Shown one piece after another: positions 1-8,413 of a DNA stretch of 64,000 bases. The notes below the pieces were generated by a model. The model was not told the DNA's origin. It searched no databases and worked only from the letters and a program-made list of their open reading frames with translations. The position numbers and the translations under genes were made by a program. Within the stretch, counting starts at the first letter, position 1; each line of letters begins with the position of its first letter. The stretch comes from Bacteroidota bacterium (lineage in GTDB: Bacteria; Bacteroidota; Ignavibacteria; Tepidaquicellales; Tepidaquicellaceae): contig JAFDZO010000024.1 in NCBI GenBank assembly GCA_018266845.1, positions 22,927-86,926 on the forward strand, written 5' to 3'.

Positions 1-2
1 CT

Positions 3-614
3 TGTGATACTACAGGATTAGTAAAACCGATATTTCAGTATCCCCGAAGCGAGGGAGTTTCGATTAACGGCGGATATGTGAGCTACGGAAACTCGCTTCC
101 GAATTTAAAAGGAAAATATCTTTACGGCGACTGGAGCAGTAAAAAAGTTTGGGCACTTACATACGACGGAATAAATCCGACGACAACTCAGCTGCTTACA
201 ACTGCTCCTGCAGCAATAGCATCGTTCGGAATGGATAAGAATAAAAATATTTATGTGCTATGCACCGGCGATAGCAAAGTGTATAAACTGATTGATAATA
301 CAGTAAGCGCAGAGCCGTATGAGGCAACTGTGCCGAAAGAGTTTGCGCTGAAGCAAAATTATCCTAATCCGTTTAATCCCGTAACATATATTCAATTTAA
401 TCTTACGGAAAAATCTGATGTGAAGCTGGAAGTATATAATCTTGAGGGGAAAAAGGTCGGGACTGTATTGAATGATACAAAAGATGCGGGAGAGTATGGA
501 GTGAGGTTCGATGCTTCGGGCTTAACGAGTGGAATTTATTATTATAAAATTTTTGCAAAGGGAGTTTCAGGCAGTGAGTTTGTTGAAACAAAAAAAATGG
601 TGCTGCTGAAATGA
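3..614 (+). CDS. C-terminal part of a secreted glucose/sorbosone dehydrogenase-like protein with T9SS sorting domain (5' truncated by window edge)
   Basis: The reading frame is open from base 3 with no stop, so the gene starts before the window; a GTG at 78 is internal and should not be taken as the start. The visible part begins with a stretch containing GGYVSYGNSLPNLKGKYLYG and DWSSKKVW, which resembles the last beta-propeller blade of PQQ-dependent glucose/sorbosone dehydrogenases (family knowledge). Residues after about 100 form a T9SS type A sorting domain: QNYPNPFNPVTYIQF, then YNLEGKKVG and the closing GIYYYKIF...KKMVLLK. The protein is therefore probably exported to the periplasm by Sec and across the outer membrane by T9SS. 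Substrate cannot be told from this fragment. The enzyme assignment rests on one blade only; the sorting domain is secure. Confidence 0.75.
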   Translation, partial: CDTTGLVKPIFQYPRSEGVSINGGYVSYGNSLPNLKGKYLYGDWSSKKVWALTYDGINPTTTQLLTTAPAAIASFGMDKNKNIYVLCTGDSKVYKLIDNTVSAEPYEATVPKEFALKQNYPNPFNPVTYIQFNLTEKSDVKLEVYNLEGKKVGTVLNDTKDAGEYGVRFDASGLTSGIYYYKIFAKGVSGSEFVETKKMVLLK

Positions 615-616
615 TA

Positions 617-719
617 TTTAACCACAGATTGCACAGATTAATTCACAAAGAACACAGATATTATTAAAAATTATATTCTGTGTCCTCTATGTAAAATCTC
701 TGAGTAATCTGTGGTTAAA
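617..719. repeat. Palindromic intergenic repeat with 14-bp perfect ends
   Basis: The arms TTTAACCACAGATT (617-630) and AATCTGTGGTTAAA (706-719) are perfect reverse complements. The interior is imperfectly complementary too (ACACAGATA against TATTCTGTGT). It lies between two convergent genes and its right end contains the stop codon of the HAD gene (715-717). A related half copy lies at 8031-8080, so it is probably a dispersed element rather than a plain terminator. Confidence 0.7.
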
Positions 720-1323
720 AAGTAACAAGTTGCTTTAACTCAATTCTCATCTGAGCCGGTGATGTTACTGTTATGGTTTTAATACCAAGCTGCTTTGCCG
801 GCTCAATATTTTCAGGCTTGTCATCCAGAAAAATCACTTCTTCCGCGTTCACTTTAAGATAATCTAAGGCAATAAGATACGGCTGTAGTTCAGGTTTACG
901 AGTGTTTATTTCATGCGAGCAGAAAATCTTTTCAAAATGATTCATTGTCTCTTCATATTTTTTTCTCCACACTCTTTTGTGAATGCTGTTCGTATTTGAT
1001 AGCGCGATTACAGTATAATTTTTTTTGAGGGATTTCAGGAGTGAATTTATCCCTTCGCATTCATCCAAGTATAACGCCGTCAGTCCTTCATCAAAAATTT
1101 TATCGGGAAGATTCATTCCGATAACTTTGTTTGTAATGCTCCTATATTCTTCTTCGGACAAATCGCTGCGCTCGAGCAGGTCGAAATAATCCGTGCTTTC
1201 GAAATAATTTTTTATTTTATCGAATGAAACACCTGAGTGTTTTGACCAGTGTTCGTAAATACAGTTGAAGTCAACATTGAATACAACATTGCCTAAATCG
1301 AAAATGAGAGCTTTGAAATTCAT
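715..1323 (-). CDS. HAD-superfamily hydrolase, YihX-like sugar-phosphate phosphatase
   Basis: A 202-residue cytosolic phosphatase of the haloacid dehalogenase superfamily. Motif I is FDLGNVV with nucleophile D9; the usual second aspartate is replaced by glycine, as in E. coli YihX (alpha-glucose-1-phosphate phosphatase), which it also resembles in motif II (LSNTN, S109), motif III (RKPE, K143) and motif IV (FLDDKPENI, D167/D168). The all-helical cap lies between residues 15 and 90. Its start codon overlaps by one base the stop of the upstream ABC permease gene, so it is probably the last cistron of the ABC transporter operon. The substrate is inferred from the family; a nucleotide- or sugar-phosphate would fit the neighbouring nucleoside-type importer but nothing in the sequence proves it. 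Confidence 0.85.
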   Translation of the reverse strand: MNFKALIFDLGNVVFNVDFNCIYEHWSKHSGVSFDKIKNYFESTDYFDLLERSDLSEEEYRSITNKVIGMNLPDKIFDEGLTALYLDECEGINSLLKSLKKNYTVIALSNTNSIHKRVWRKKYEETMNHFEKIFCSHEINTRKPELQPYLIALDYLKVNAEEVIFLDDKPENIEPAKQLGIKTITVTSPAQMRIELKQLVTF

Positions 1324-2231
1324 TAATATGGTACGCCGTCGGCGGCAGGGGGTTTTGTTTTTCCGATTAATCCAATCAAAACAAGTATTGTAATGAGATA
1401 GGGCAGCATTTGAATTAACTGCGAAGGTATAGGCACTCCCGAAATCTGAATTGAAATTTGCAGCGCTTCAAAGAATGCGAAGATGAGCGACGCGAAGAAA
1501 ATATTCACGGGCTTCCATTTGCCGATTATCATAGCTGCGAGCGCAATGTAACCCCGCCCGGCAATCATTCCGTCGCTGAAAGATTTCTGTTCAGATGCGA
1601 GCCAGATACCACCAAGGGCAGCAAGAAATCCGCTGATTAAAATTCCGTAAACTTTGTAGCGGCGCACTTTGATTCCGAGTGATTCTGCCGCCTCGGGATT
1701 TTCTCCCACACTTCTTAATCTTAATCCGAAAGTAGTTTTGAATAAAATAAAATTTGATAAGAAGATTAATATCAGCGCGAATAAAACTATGTAATCCGAA
1801 AGGATTGCTCCTACAAGGGGAATTTTTCCTATAAGCTCGTTATCGGGTATGCCCTCGAAGCGTTCGGTATTGCTTGAGCTGTGGAAGATAATCATCATTA
1901 AAAATTTCGTCAGCCCTGCAATAAGAATATTAAATCCCACGCCTGTAACAATCTGATTTATTTTCAGCTTTACTGTGAAGACAGAATAGAGAAGAGCAAA
2001 CACAACATTAATTATGAGAGCAAGAAAAATTGCAAGAGGAATATTGTGTGTTAATATATTAAACATAGCAAATGAAAAAGCGGAGAGAATCATAAATCCT
2101 TCGATGGCAATATTTATTACGCCGCCGCGCTCGGAAAAATTTGCTGCCGATGCGCCGAGATAATAAGGAGTCATCAGTCTGAACACCTGCGTAAGAAATG
2201 CAACGGTTAATATTGAATTAAAAAGCTCCAC
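1323..2231 (-). CDS. ABC transporter permease, nucleoside/BMP type (YufQ/NupQ-like)
   Basis: A 302-residue polytopic inner-membrane protein with about eight to nine hydrophobic segments. The N-terminal motif GGVINIAIEGFMILSAF and the loop RSVGENPEAAESLGI are typical of permeases of the BMP/simple-sugar ABC family, such as the nucleoside importer YufPQ of Bacillus. It pairs with the larger permease just upstream; the two reading frames share one base (2231), and its own stop shares base 1323 with the HAD gene, which points to translational coupling within one operon. Predicted role: one half of the channel for import of nucleosides or a related ligand. The ligand cannot be read from the permease sequence. 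Confidence 0.88.
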   Translation of the reverse strand: MELFNSILTVAFLTQVFRLMTPYYLGASAANFSERGGVINIAIEGFMILSAFSFAMFNILTHNIPLAIFLALIINVVFALLYSVFTVKLKINQIVTGVGFNILIAGLTKFLMMIIFHSSSNTERFEGIPDNELIGKIPLVGAILSDYIVLFALILIFLSNFILFKTTFGLRLRSVGENPEAAESLGIKVRRYKVYGILISGFLAALGGIWLASEQKSFSDGMIAGRGYIALAAMIIGKWKPVNIFFASLIFAFFEALQISIQISGVPIPSQLIQMLPYLITILVLIGLIGKTKPPAADGVPY

Positions 2232-3280
2232 TATTTGGCTATGTTAAATTTTTTATCAACGATTGTATTAATGGAAAGAATAGTAAGTATTATCACACCC
2301 TGCACAACGAGAACAATTTCTTTCGGCACTATTTCATTAACAGCAAGCCCGCCCGAATCAAGCACTCCGAATAAAAGCGCGGAGAAAATTATTCCGATGG
2401 GATTATTTCTCGCAAGCAGAGCAACTGCGATTGCAGTGAATCCGACATTGTTTGAAAACCCGTATTCGTAAAATCCTTTGTAGCCCATAATGAAGTTAAG
2501 CCCCGTTAAGCTTGTAATACCTGCTCCGATAATAAATGTTATGATAATAATTTTATCGGGAGAAAGACCGATGTATTTTGATGCGGAAGGATTAAACCCA
2601 ACGGCTCTGATTTCATAGCCGAACTTTGTTTTGTAAATTACAATGTAAGAAATAACTGCAAGCGCGAGAGCAATAATAAAGCTAATATTAAGCGATGAAC
2701 CCTGAAAAAATGAGGTGATGGATGAGAATTTCATCAGCATCATGTCTTCGGGAATTTTTTCAGTGTGCATAGTTGATTTCACTGCGAAAAAATCCACCAG
2801 AAAATAATTTATTAATGCCATGATGATGAAGTTCATCATTATAGTTGTGATAACTTCGCTGACATCCTTTTTTATTTTTATTATTGCGGGGATAAGACCG
2901 AACAAAGCGCTTACTCCGAATGCAACAACTATGCAGATAATAATACTGATATACCACGGGAACGCGCCGAGCTTCAATGCAATTAAGCTCATTGCAAATG
3001 CCCCGGCATTTAATTGTCCTTCTGCGCCGATATTAAATATGGAAGCATGGAAGCAGAATGCAAGTCCGCAGCCGCAGATTATTAACGGAGTTGTTTTGAA
3101 AAGTGTCTGACCGATTCCGTATCCGCTCAGGAAGACTTCGCTAAACATGTTACCGAAAACTTCAATTGGGTTTTTTCCAATAAGAATAATCAGCAGCGCA
3201 GTAATAATAAACGTTGCTGCAAGCGATAATGAAATCGAAATTATATTTGCCTTTGTTTGTATGCTCGTTCTGCTAAACAT
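2231..3280 (-). CDS. ABC transporter permease, nucleoside/BMP type (YufP/NupP-like)
   Basis: A 349-residue inner-membrane protein, the partner permease of the gene that follows it. It begins with a membrane segment (SLSLAATFIITALLIILIG) followed by IEVFGNMF and later CFHASIFNIGAEGQLNAGAF, which matches the conserved NIGAEGQ motif of YufP-type permeases. The coupling loop RAVGFNPSASKYIGL is also visible. It abuts the ATPase gene with no gap (3280/3281) and overlaps the second permease by one base. No gene for the expected BMP-family substrate-binding lipoprotein lies in this operon, so the binding protein must be encoded elsewhere or the system has lost it. Confidence 0.88.
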   Translation of the reverse strand: MFSRTSIQTKANIISISLSLAATFIITALLIILIGKNPIEVFGNMFSEVFLSGYGIGQTLFKTTPLIICGCGLAFCFHASIFNIGAEGQLNAGAFAMSLIALKLGAFPWYISIIICIVVAFGVSALFGLIPAIIKIKKDVSEVITTIMMNFIIMALINYFLVDFFAVKSTMHTEKIPEDMMLMKFSSITSFFQGSSLNISFIIALALAVISYIVIYKTKFGYEIRAVGFNPSASKYIGLSPDKIIIITFIIGAGITSLTGLNFIMGYKGFYEYGFSNNVGFTAIAVALLARNNPIGIIFSALLFGVLDSGGLAVNEIVPKEIVLVVQGVIILTILSINTIVDKKFNIAK

Positions 3281-4753
3281 TTAGTGAATGCCTATCATTA
3301 GTTTTCCGATTTGTTCAAGAAGATTATTCCTGTTACCGGAGGAAAGCTCCGTTTCATCAAAAGTTTTTATCAGCCGTCCTTTGTGCATTACGCTTAATCT
3401 GTCGGATAATTTTAAAAGTTCATCAAGATCTGACGAGACAAGCAGTATTGCTTTGCCTGCATTGCGCAAGCTGACAATCTCCGAATGAATAAACGCTGTT
3501 GCGTTTATATCAACGCCGCGTGTCGGGTGATAAAAAATCATTGTATTTTGCTGCATCTCAATTTCGCGGGCAATGATTGCTTTCTGCTGATTTCCTCCCG
3601 ATAAAGAGCCGATGGGTGTTTCTGCAGAGGGAGCGCGCACGTCGTATTTTTTCATTATGTATTGTGATGCAGTATCAACAGTGCGTTTTGAGATTAACCC
3701 TTCGCTTGGTTTTTTCAGGATAAGATTTTCTCCCACCGTAAATTCTTTTATCATTCCCCGCTTATATCTGTCATCGGGAACGATTGAAACTCTCTCATCT
3801 TTCATCATCACGGTGCCGGAAATGTTTTTTTCAAACTGCAATATCACATCAACTAATTCCTGCTGACCGTTGCCTTCTACGCCGCATATTCCGTGAATCT
3901 CATAGCGCCTTATATCTATAGTAATATCGTCGAGAACTTTTACTTTATCTTTTATTAAAGTTACATCTTTTAACTCAATAAAACTTTTTTTGTTTTCTTC
4001 GTTCGGTGAAATCTTCGCAGGGGATTCAGCCACTTCTACATTCCCTATAATTTCTTTTCCGAGCTTCTGCACATCTATATCTGCTTTGTCGGTTTCATAA
4101 ACTAACTGCCCCTTTCTTAATATCGAAACTCTGTCTGCAAGCTCTTTAACTTCATTGAGCTTATGTGTAATAAAAATTATTGTTTTGCCGTCTGCTTTAA
4201 ATTTCTCTATGATTTTAAAAAACTCATTTACTTCTACGGGTGAAAGCACGGCAGTCGGTTCGTCAAAAATTAATATATCGGAATTTCTATAGAGCAGTTT
4301 CAGCAGCTCAACCTTCTGCTCCTGACTGATGCTGATGTCGCAGATTTTTTTATTTATATCTAAACCTAAATTGTAAATTTCTATTATCTCATTCAGCCTG
4401 TATTTGATTTTCTTATAGTCAAGTTTCATCCCTGCATTCATTTCATTTCCTAGCACAACATTTTCCCAAATTGTGAATTCATCAATAAGCATGAAGTGCT
4501 GGTAGAGCATTCCGATTTTTTCATCTATGGCATCGAGAGGGGATTTAAACTTCACTTCCTTGCCTCTGATTTTAATTGTGCCGGAATCCTGCTTATAGCT
4601 TCCGAATAAAATTTTCATCAGCGTTGATTTACCCGCGCCGTTTTCTCCGAGTAGGCAATGAACGGAATTTTCCTTTACCCCGAATGTAACTTTATCGTTT
4701 ACGGTAAGAAGCCCGAAGCTTTTTGTAATATTTTCAAATTCTACTGCGTACAA
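3281..4753 (-). CDS. ABC transporter ATP-binding protein with two ABC domains (YufO/NupO-like)
   Basis: A 490-residue cytosolic ATPase of the sugar/nucleoside double-cassette type. The first cassette has Walker A GENGAGKST (about 36-44), a family-type signature ISQEQKVELLK and Walker B ILIFDEPTAVLSP. The second cassette is degenerate at Walker A (GVEGNGQQ), keeps the signature LSGGNQQK, and has MIFYHPTRGVD where Walker B belongs, so hydrolysis should rest on the first site; this asymmetry is normal for the family. It energises the two permeases encoded immediately downstream. The XerC/D-type recombinase gene ends three bases before its start codon, so all of these genes may be read from one promoter further upstream. 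Confidence 0.9.
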   Translation of the reverse strand: MYAVEFENITKSFGLLTVNDKVTFGVKENSVHCLLGENGAGKSTLMKILFGSYKQDSGTIKIRGKEVKFKSPLDAIDEKIGMLYQHFMLIDEFTIWENVVLGNEMNAGMKLDYKKIKYRLNEIIEIYNLGLDINKKICDISISQEQKVELLKLLYRNSDILIFDEPTAVLSPVEVNEFFKIIEKFKADGKTIIFITHKLNEVKELADRVSILRKGQLVYETDKADIDVQKLGKEIIGNVEVAESPAKISPNEENKKSFIELKDVTLIKDKVKVLDDITIDIRRYEIHGICGVEGNGQQELVDVILQFEKNISGTVMMKDERVSIVPDDRYKRGMIKEFTVGENLILKKPSEGLISKRTVDTASQYIMKKYDVRAPSAETPIGSLSGGNQQKAIIAREIEMQQNTMIFYHPTRGVDINATAFIHSEIVSLRNAGKAILLVSSDLDELLKLSDRLSVMHKGRLIKTFDETELSSGNRNNLLEQIGKLMIGIH

Positions 4754-4756
4754 TTT

Positions 4757-5677
4757 TTATCCTCGTGGATGAAAAGTTTTATGCACTTCGATTAAATAAT
4801 CTCTGTTTGTATGTGTGTAAATCTGTGTTGTGGAAATATCGGAGTGCCCCAGCATTTCCTGTATAATTCTTATATCTGCGCCTCCCTGCAAAAGGTGAGT
4901 TGCAAATGAATGCCTCAATGTATGAGGATGAACATCTTTTTCAATCTGCGCTTCCCTCGAGTATCGTTTCACTATATCATAAATTCCCATGCGTGAAAGT
5001 TTTTTGCCTCTGAAATTAAGAAATAAAAAATTTTCCGATTTTGAATTTTTTAAAAACGAACGGCTTTCATTTATATATTTCTCAATAAATTTCAAACCTG
5101 TTTTTCCGATAGGCACAATTCTTTCTTTGCTTCCTTTGCCGAAAACCCGTATAAATTCGTCTTTAAAAAATACATTTGAAATAGTTAAATTTATCGCCTC
5201 GCTAACGCGCAAACCGGAGCCGTACATCGTTTCAAGAAGCGCTTTATCACGCAGTCCGAGTTTATTGCTTAAATCCGGTTTACTTAACATTGCATCAACT
5301 TCTTCTATGGAAAGATATTCGGGAATTATTCTCGCGATTTTAGGCGAGTCAATATTCTCAACAGGATTTGCATCAATTTTTTTCTCTGATTCAAGAAATT
5401 TGAAAAACGAACGAAAGGTGGAAAGATACCTGCTCATCGTGCGGATTGCAAATTTTTCCTCTGAATTTTCCCCCGATGAATTTGCGAATTTGAAAAAATC
5501 TATTAGGTCATCTTCGCGGATGCTTTTTATTGTTTCAAGGAGCTTTACGTTTATTAAATAATCGAAAAGTTTTGCGAGATCAAGCTTATAAGACTTGATA
5601 GTATTTTCCGAAAGGGATTTTTCGTGTTTAAGAAAATTTATAAAAAGCTTTTGCGAAAGCTCAAAATCTTTTGTCAT
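4757..5677 (-). CDS. xerD: Tyrosine recombinase XerC/XerD family
   Basis: A 306-residue site-specific recombinase of the length usual for XerC/XerD. The N-terminal SAM-like core-binding domain (about 8-100, SLSENTIKSYKLDL) is followed by the catalytic domain with all expected residues: R157 (GSGLRVSE), K181 (FGKGSKER), H252 and R255 (HTLRHSFATHLL), H278 (LGHSDISTTQ) and Y287 (QIYTH). It probably resolves chromosome dimers at dif. Its neighbours (PgpH-like gene six bases upstream, ABC operon downstream) show no integron or phage context, so a housekeeping role is more likely than mobility. XerC and XerD cannot be told apart safely here; the symbol is the better guess. Confidence 0.88.
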   Translation of the reverse strand: MTKDFELSQKLFINFLKHEKSLSENTIKSYKLDLAKLFDYLINVKLLETIKSIREDDLIDFFKFANSSGENSEEKFAIRTMSRYLSTFRSFFKFLESEKKIDANPVENIDSPKIARIIPEYLSIEEVDAMLSKPDLSNKLGLRDKALLETMYGSGLRVSEAINLTISNVFFKDEFIRVFGKGSKERIVPIGKTGLKFIEKYINESRSFLKNSKSENFLFLNFRGKKLSRMGIYDIVKRYSREAQIEKDVHPHTLRHSFATHLLQGGADIRIIQEMLGHSDISTTQIYTHTNRDYLIEVHKTFHPRG

Positions 5678-5683
5678 TAAACG

Positions 5684-7939
5684 TTAATAAACTTTTGATT
5701 TGAATTCCAGCTTCTTCTGTTCAGGGTATTGAATTCTATGGTGATGAATGCCTATGAGAATTTTTAAAAACGACTGCTTTATTTTTGTAAGGTCTTTCAG
5801 CGTAAGCTCGCATTCATCAAGCTCGCCTTCCATAAATCTTGCTTTGATAACATCGTCAATTCTGCTTTCTATTTTTTGCGGAGTCGGTTCTTCAATTGCC
5901 CGCGTGCTCGCTTCGATAGCATCGGCAAGCATTACAATTCCTGTTTCTTTTGTCTGCGGCTTTGGTCCCGGGTAGCGGTAAATGTATTCTGAAATTTCCT
6001 CTGACTTAGCAATGAACTTTGCCTTGTTGTAAAAATATGAAACTAAAGTTGTGCCGTGGTGCATAGGGATAAAGTCAACTATCTCCTGCGGCATATTATA
6101 TTTTTTCGCAAGCTCGATTCCGTCTTTTACGTGGGAGATAATCAGCTTCGTGCTGATGTTCGGGTTTAAGTTTTCGTGCTTGTTCTGGTCAAGCTGATTT
6201 TCAATGAAGTACTGCGGCTTCAAAGTCTTTCCTATATCGTGATAGTAGCAGCCGACACGCGCTAGGGTGGAGTTTGCTCCTATAGCTTCCGCTGCTGCTT
6301 CGCTCAGGTTTCCCATAACAATGCTGTGATGAAAAGTTCCGGGAGCTTTTGATGAAAGCTCTTTCAAAAGAGGATGATTAAAATCCGAAAGCTCAAGCAA
6401 TGTAAGGTCTGTTGTGATTTTGAAAAATCTTTCATAGAAAATCAAAAGCCCGTAAGCAATGATAGGGGAAAGCATCGAGTTTATGCCGCCGAATAAAATC
6501 TGCAATAAAATTTTTGACGGCTCTTCTGTTTTATCCAATCCTACTGCGAGAATGGAAATTGAGTAGCCGATGAGCATAAAATAAAACGAGCGGAAAATCT
6601 GCGAGCGGTTCTTTACATTCTGCACACTGAAAATTGCCAGCACGCATCCGCAGAATGAAACGAACGCAATTGTGTAATCGCCTCCGCGGATAGAGGCAAT
6701 AAGAAAGCAGCCGATTATAGTCATGTAAAACGAAAGGCGCGAGTCGAATAGTATAGTAAAAAGTATAGACGCAACTGAAGCGAATATGAGATACTCTACG
6801 GGCGCGTTTACGTTTATCTTTAAGCTGATGTAAGCAACAAAGCTGACTAATATTATAAGCGAGGCGATGAGTATTAGTTTCAGATTATCATCGTAAATGT
6901 TTCTTCTGATATAATAAAGAAAAAATGCCGTGAGAAGAGCGAGAATAAGAACCGTGAGAACCTTGCCGACATACTGCACGAAGTAGTCTTCGACTCCGAG
7001 CTTTTCGAGGCGCACTTTTTTGTACGAGTCGAGCTTCAGTTTTGTGTTTCTGTTTATCGGGTCGTGCTTGCTTACGATTCTTTCGTTTCCTTTTACAATA
7101 CCAATTGTGTTCGGAATTTTTTCGATTTTATTCTGAATCTCAAGGTCCGTCAGCTCTTTATTGTAAATCAAGTTTTCGCGGACGAAGGAGTTAAGAATTT
7201 TTTTAGCAATGTTAATGTAGGTTGTGTCTTTTATCGAGCTTCGCAGCCGGTCGGACATCATATTCATCAGTTCTTTTTTATCAATTACGTTAGACTTATC
7301 CTCCGATAACTGAACCTTTACATTTTCTTTTTTGATTGAAATTTTTGAGGAACGGACAGAATCTTTGCTGATATTAATAACGTTGTTGTAATAGTTTTCC
7401 TGCGCAGAATTTTCAACTGCATTGCGGAACTCGTCAAGCGTTAAGGAAACATTTGCGTTCTCTTTTTTATAGAGGAGAAAAAGCCATGTAATATCTTCCG
7501 GTGACAGAACTGTATATAGGGCAGCGAGAGGTTTTTCAAGCCGCGATGATTTCAGCCCGCCCTGATTATTTTTCTCAAGCTCGGCTGCTTCTTTTAGAAC
7601 AGCGGATACACTCCTGAAAAAAATTGCGAGACTATCGGCAGTTATTGAATTTTTATTCTGCTCGTCAAAAACAGGGTTCACGCTCATACGGGCTTCCTGT
7701 TTTTCCTTTTCGTAGTCTGCTTCGTCTTTATAAATTGGGAAAGAAAACGGCGCGATTAAATCTTCCTTCGACCAGATTGTGCCTACTTCATATTCGCTGT
7801 CAATATTTTTATAGCTTGGCAGCATAGCAGAGATAATTACAATAGTAATTATTCCGATAAGAAGCTTTGCGGATTTGCTGGTTTTGAAATTATAGCCTTC
7901 CGGGAGATGAAATAAATGCGCTTTGTTTTCTTTTGCCAT
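5684..7939 (-). CDS. PgpH-like membrane HD-domain phosphodiesterase (c-di-AMP type)
   Basis: A 751-residue inner-membrane protein with the architecture of 7TMR-HD proteins. One membrane helix (about 24-41) is followed by a long extracytoplasmic domain (45-320), a block of about seven membrane helices (324-505) and a cytosolic HD domain (520-735). Metal ligands are visible: H538 (TFHHSIVMGN), H567-D568 (YYHDIGK), H627-H628 (MHHGTT) and D673 (ADAIEAS). PgpH of Listeria hydrolyses cyclic di-AMP; the same role is inferred here. The start was taken at the ATG preceding AKENKAH; a strong hairpin with a T-run lies 11 bases before this codon (separate entry), so transcription must start within or read through that structure. 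It is followed by the recombinase gene after six bases. Confidence 0.85.
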   Translation of the reverse strand: MAKENKAHLFHLPEGYNFKTSKSAKLLIGIITIVIISAMLPSYKNIDSEYEVGTIWSKEDLIAPFSFPIYKDEADYEKEKQEARMSVNPVFDEQNKNSITADSLAIFFRSVSAVLKEAAELEKNNQGGLKSSRLEKPLAALYTVLSPEDITWLFLLYKKENANVSLTLDEFRNAVENSAQENYYNNVINISKDSVRSSKISIKKENVKVQLSEDKSNVIDKKELMNMMSDRLRSSIKDTTYINIAKKILNSFVRENLIYNKELTDLEIQNKIEKIPNTIGIVKGNERIVSKHDPINRNTKLKLDSYKKVRLEKLGVEDYFVQYVGKVLTVLILALLTAFFLYYIRRNIYDDNLKLILIASLIILVSFVAYISLKINVNAPVEYLIFASVASILFTILFDSRLSFYMTIIGCFLIASIRGGDYTIAFVSFCGCVLAIFSVQNVKNRSQIFRSFYFMLIGYSISILAVGLDKTEEPSKILLQILFGGINSMLSPIIAYGLLIFYERFFKITTDLTLLELSDFNHPLLKELSSKAPGTFHHSIVMGNLSEAAAEAIGANSTLARVGCYYHDIGKTLKPQYFIENQLDQNKHENLNPNISTKLIISHVKDGIELAKKYNMPQEIVDFIPMHHGTTLVSYFYNKAKFIAKSEEISEYIYRYPGPKPQTKETGIVMLADAIEASTRAIEEPTPQKIESRIDDVIKARFMEGELDECELTLKDLTKIKQSFLKILIGIHHHRIQYPEQKKLEFKSKVY

Positions 7940-7949
7940 TAAAATAAAA

Positions 7950-7980
7950 AAGGAGTATTTCGTTGTAAGAAATACTCCTT
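7950..7980 (-). terminator. Hairpin with T-run on the minus strand, directly before the pgpH-like start codon
   Basis: A perfect 12-bp stem, AAGGAGTATTTC (7950-7961) and GAAATACTCCTT (7969-7980), with a 7-nt loop. On the minus strand it is followed by TTTTTTATTTT and then, at once, the ATG at 7939. It would end transcription of the small gene at 8114-8413, or act as an attenuator in the leader of the downstream gene. Confidence 0.75.
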
Positions 7981-8030
7981 GAAAATTATATCATTTTTAA
8001 ATTTATAACAATTCTTTACTTCGTGCGATA

Positions 8031-8080
8031 ATTAACCGCAGATTACACAGAAAAAATTCACAGAGAACACAGAAAATTAA
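8031..8080. repeat. Partial copy of the ACCACAGATT-type intergenic repeat
   Basis: The segment reads TTAACCGCAGATTACACAG, then TTCACAGAGAACACAGA. This parallels the left half of the palindrome at 617-719 (TTAACCACAGATTGCACAG, TTCACAAAGAACACAGA). The matching right half is missing here. It lies just downstream of the small minus-strand gene at 8114. Confidence 0.55.
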
Positions 8081-8113
8081 TTTTAGTGTAAGTTCTGCTT
8101 TTTAGCAGGTAAG

Positions 8114-8413
8114 TTACAACTCGTATTTTGTAGAGTATGTAACTTTTTTATCTACAATTATGCTTTGGAAAAGCTTATCTGTTAATGCCGTTACTTCGTC
8201 ATTTTCAAAATCATCAATAGCATCGTATTCTAATTCTGATTCGCAGATATAGATTTCGCTGAAATTATTAGACCCTTTTTTATTTTCGTAGATGGAATAA
8301 TTTTTAGTGGACTGCGACTGAATAATCCCGCGCATTTTGTCTGCTATTCCTAAATATTCATCTCTTTTCTCAGGATAAATACTGTAGTTTAATTCGAGAA
8401 TAACTTTTGGCAT
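8114..8413 (-). CDS. Small hypothetical protein, probable dimeric alpha/beta-barrel fold
   Basis: A 99-residue protein without signal peptide or membrane helix. The pattern strand (KVILELNYSIYP), helix (DEYLGIADKMRGIIQS), strand (KNYSIYENKK, FSEIYICES), helix (DEVTALTDKLFQSII), strand (VTYSTKYEL) fits a ferredoxin-like dimeric alpha/beta barrel as in antibiotic-biosynthesis monooxygenase-like or Dabb proteins. I do not recognise a specific family and no catalytic residue is evident. The reading frame starts at an ATG and is followed by an intergenic repeat and then the terminator hairpin at 7950-7980, so it is probably a single-gene unit. Confidence 0.6.
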   Translation of the reverse strand: MPKVILELNYSIYPEKRDEYLGIADKMRGIIQSQSTKNYSIYENKKGSNNFSEIYICESELEYDAIDDFENDEVTALTDKLFQSIIVDKKVTYSTKYEL

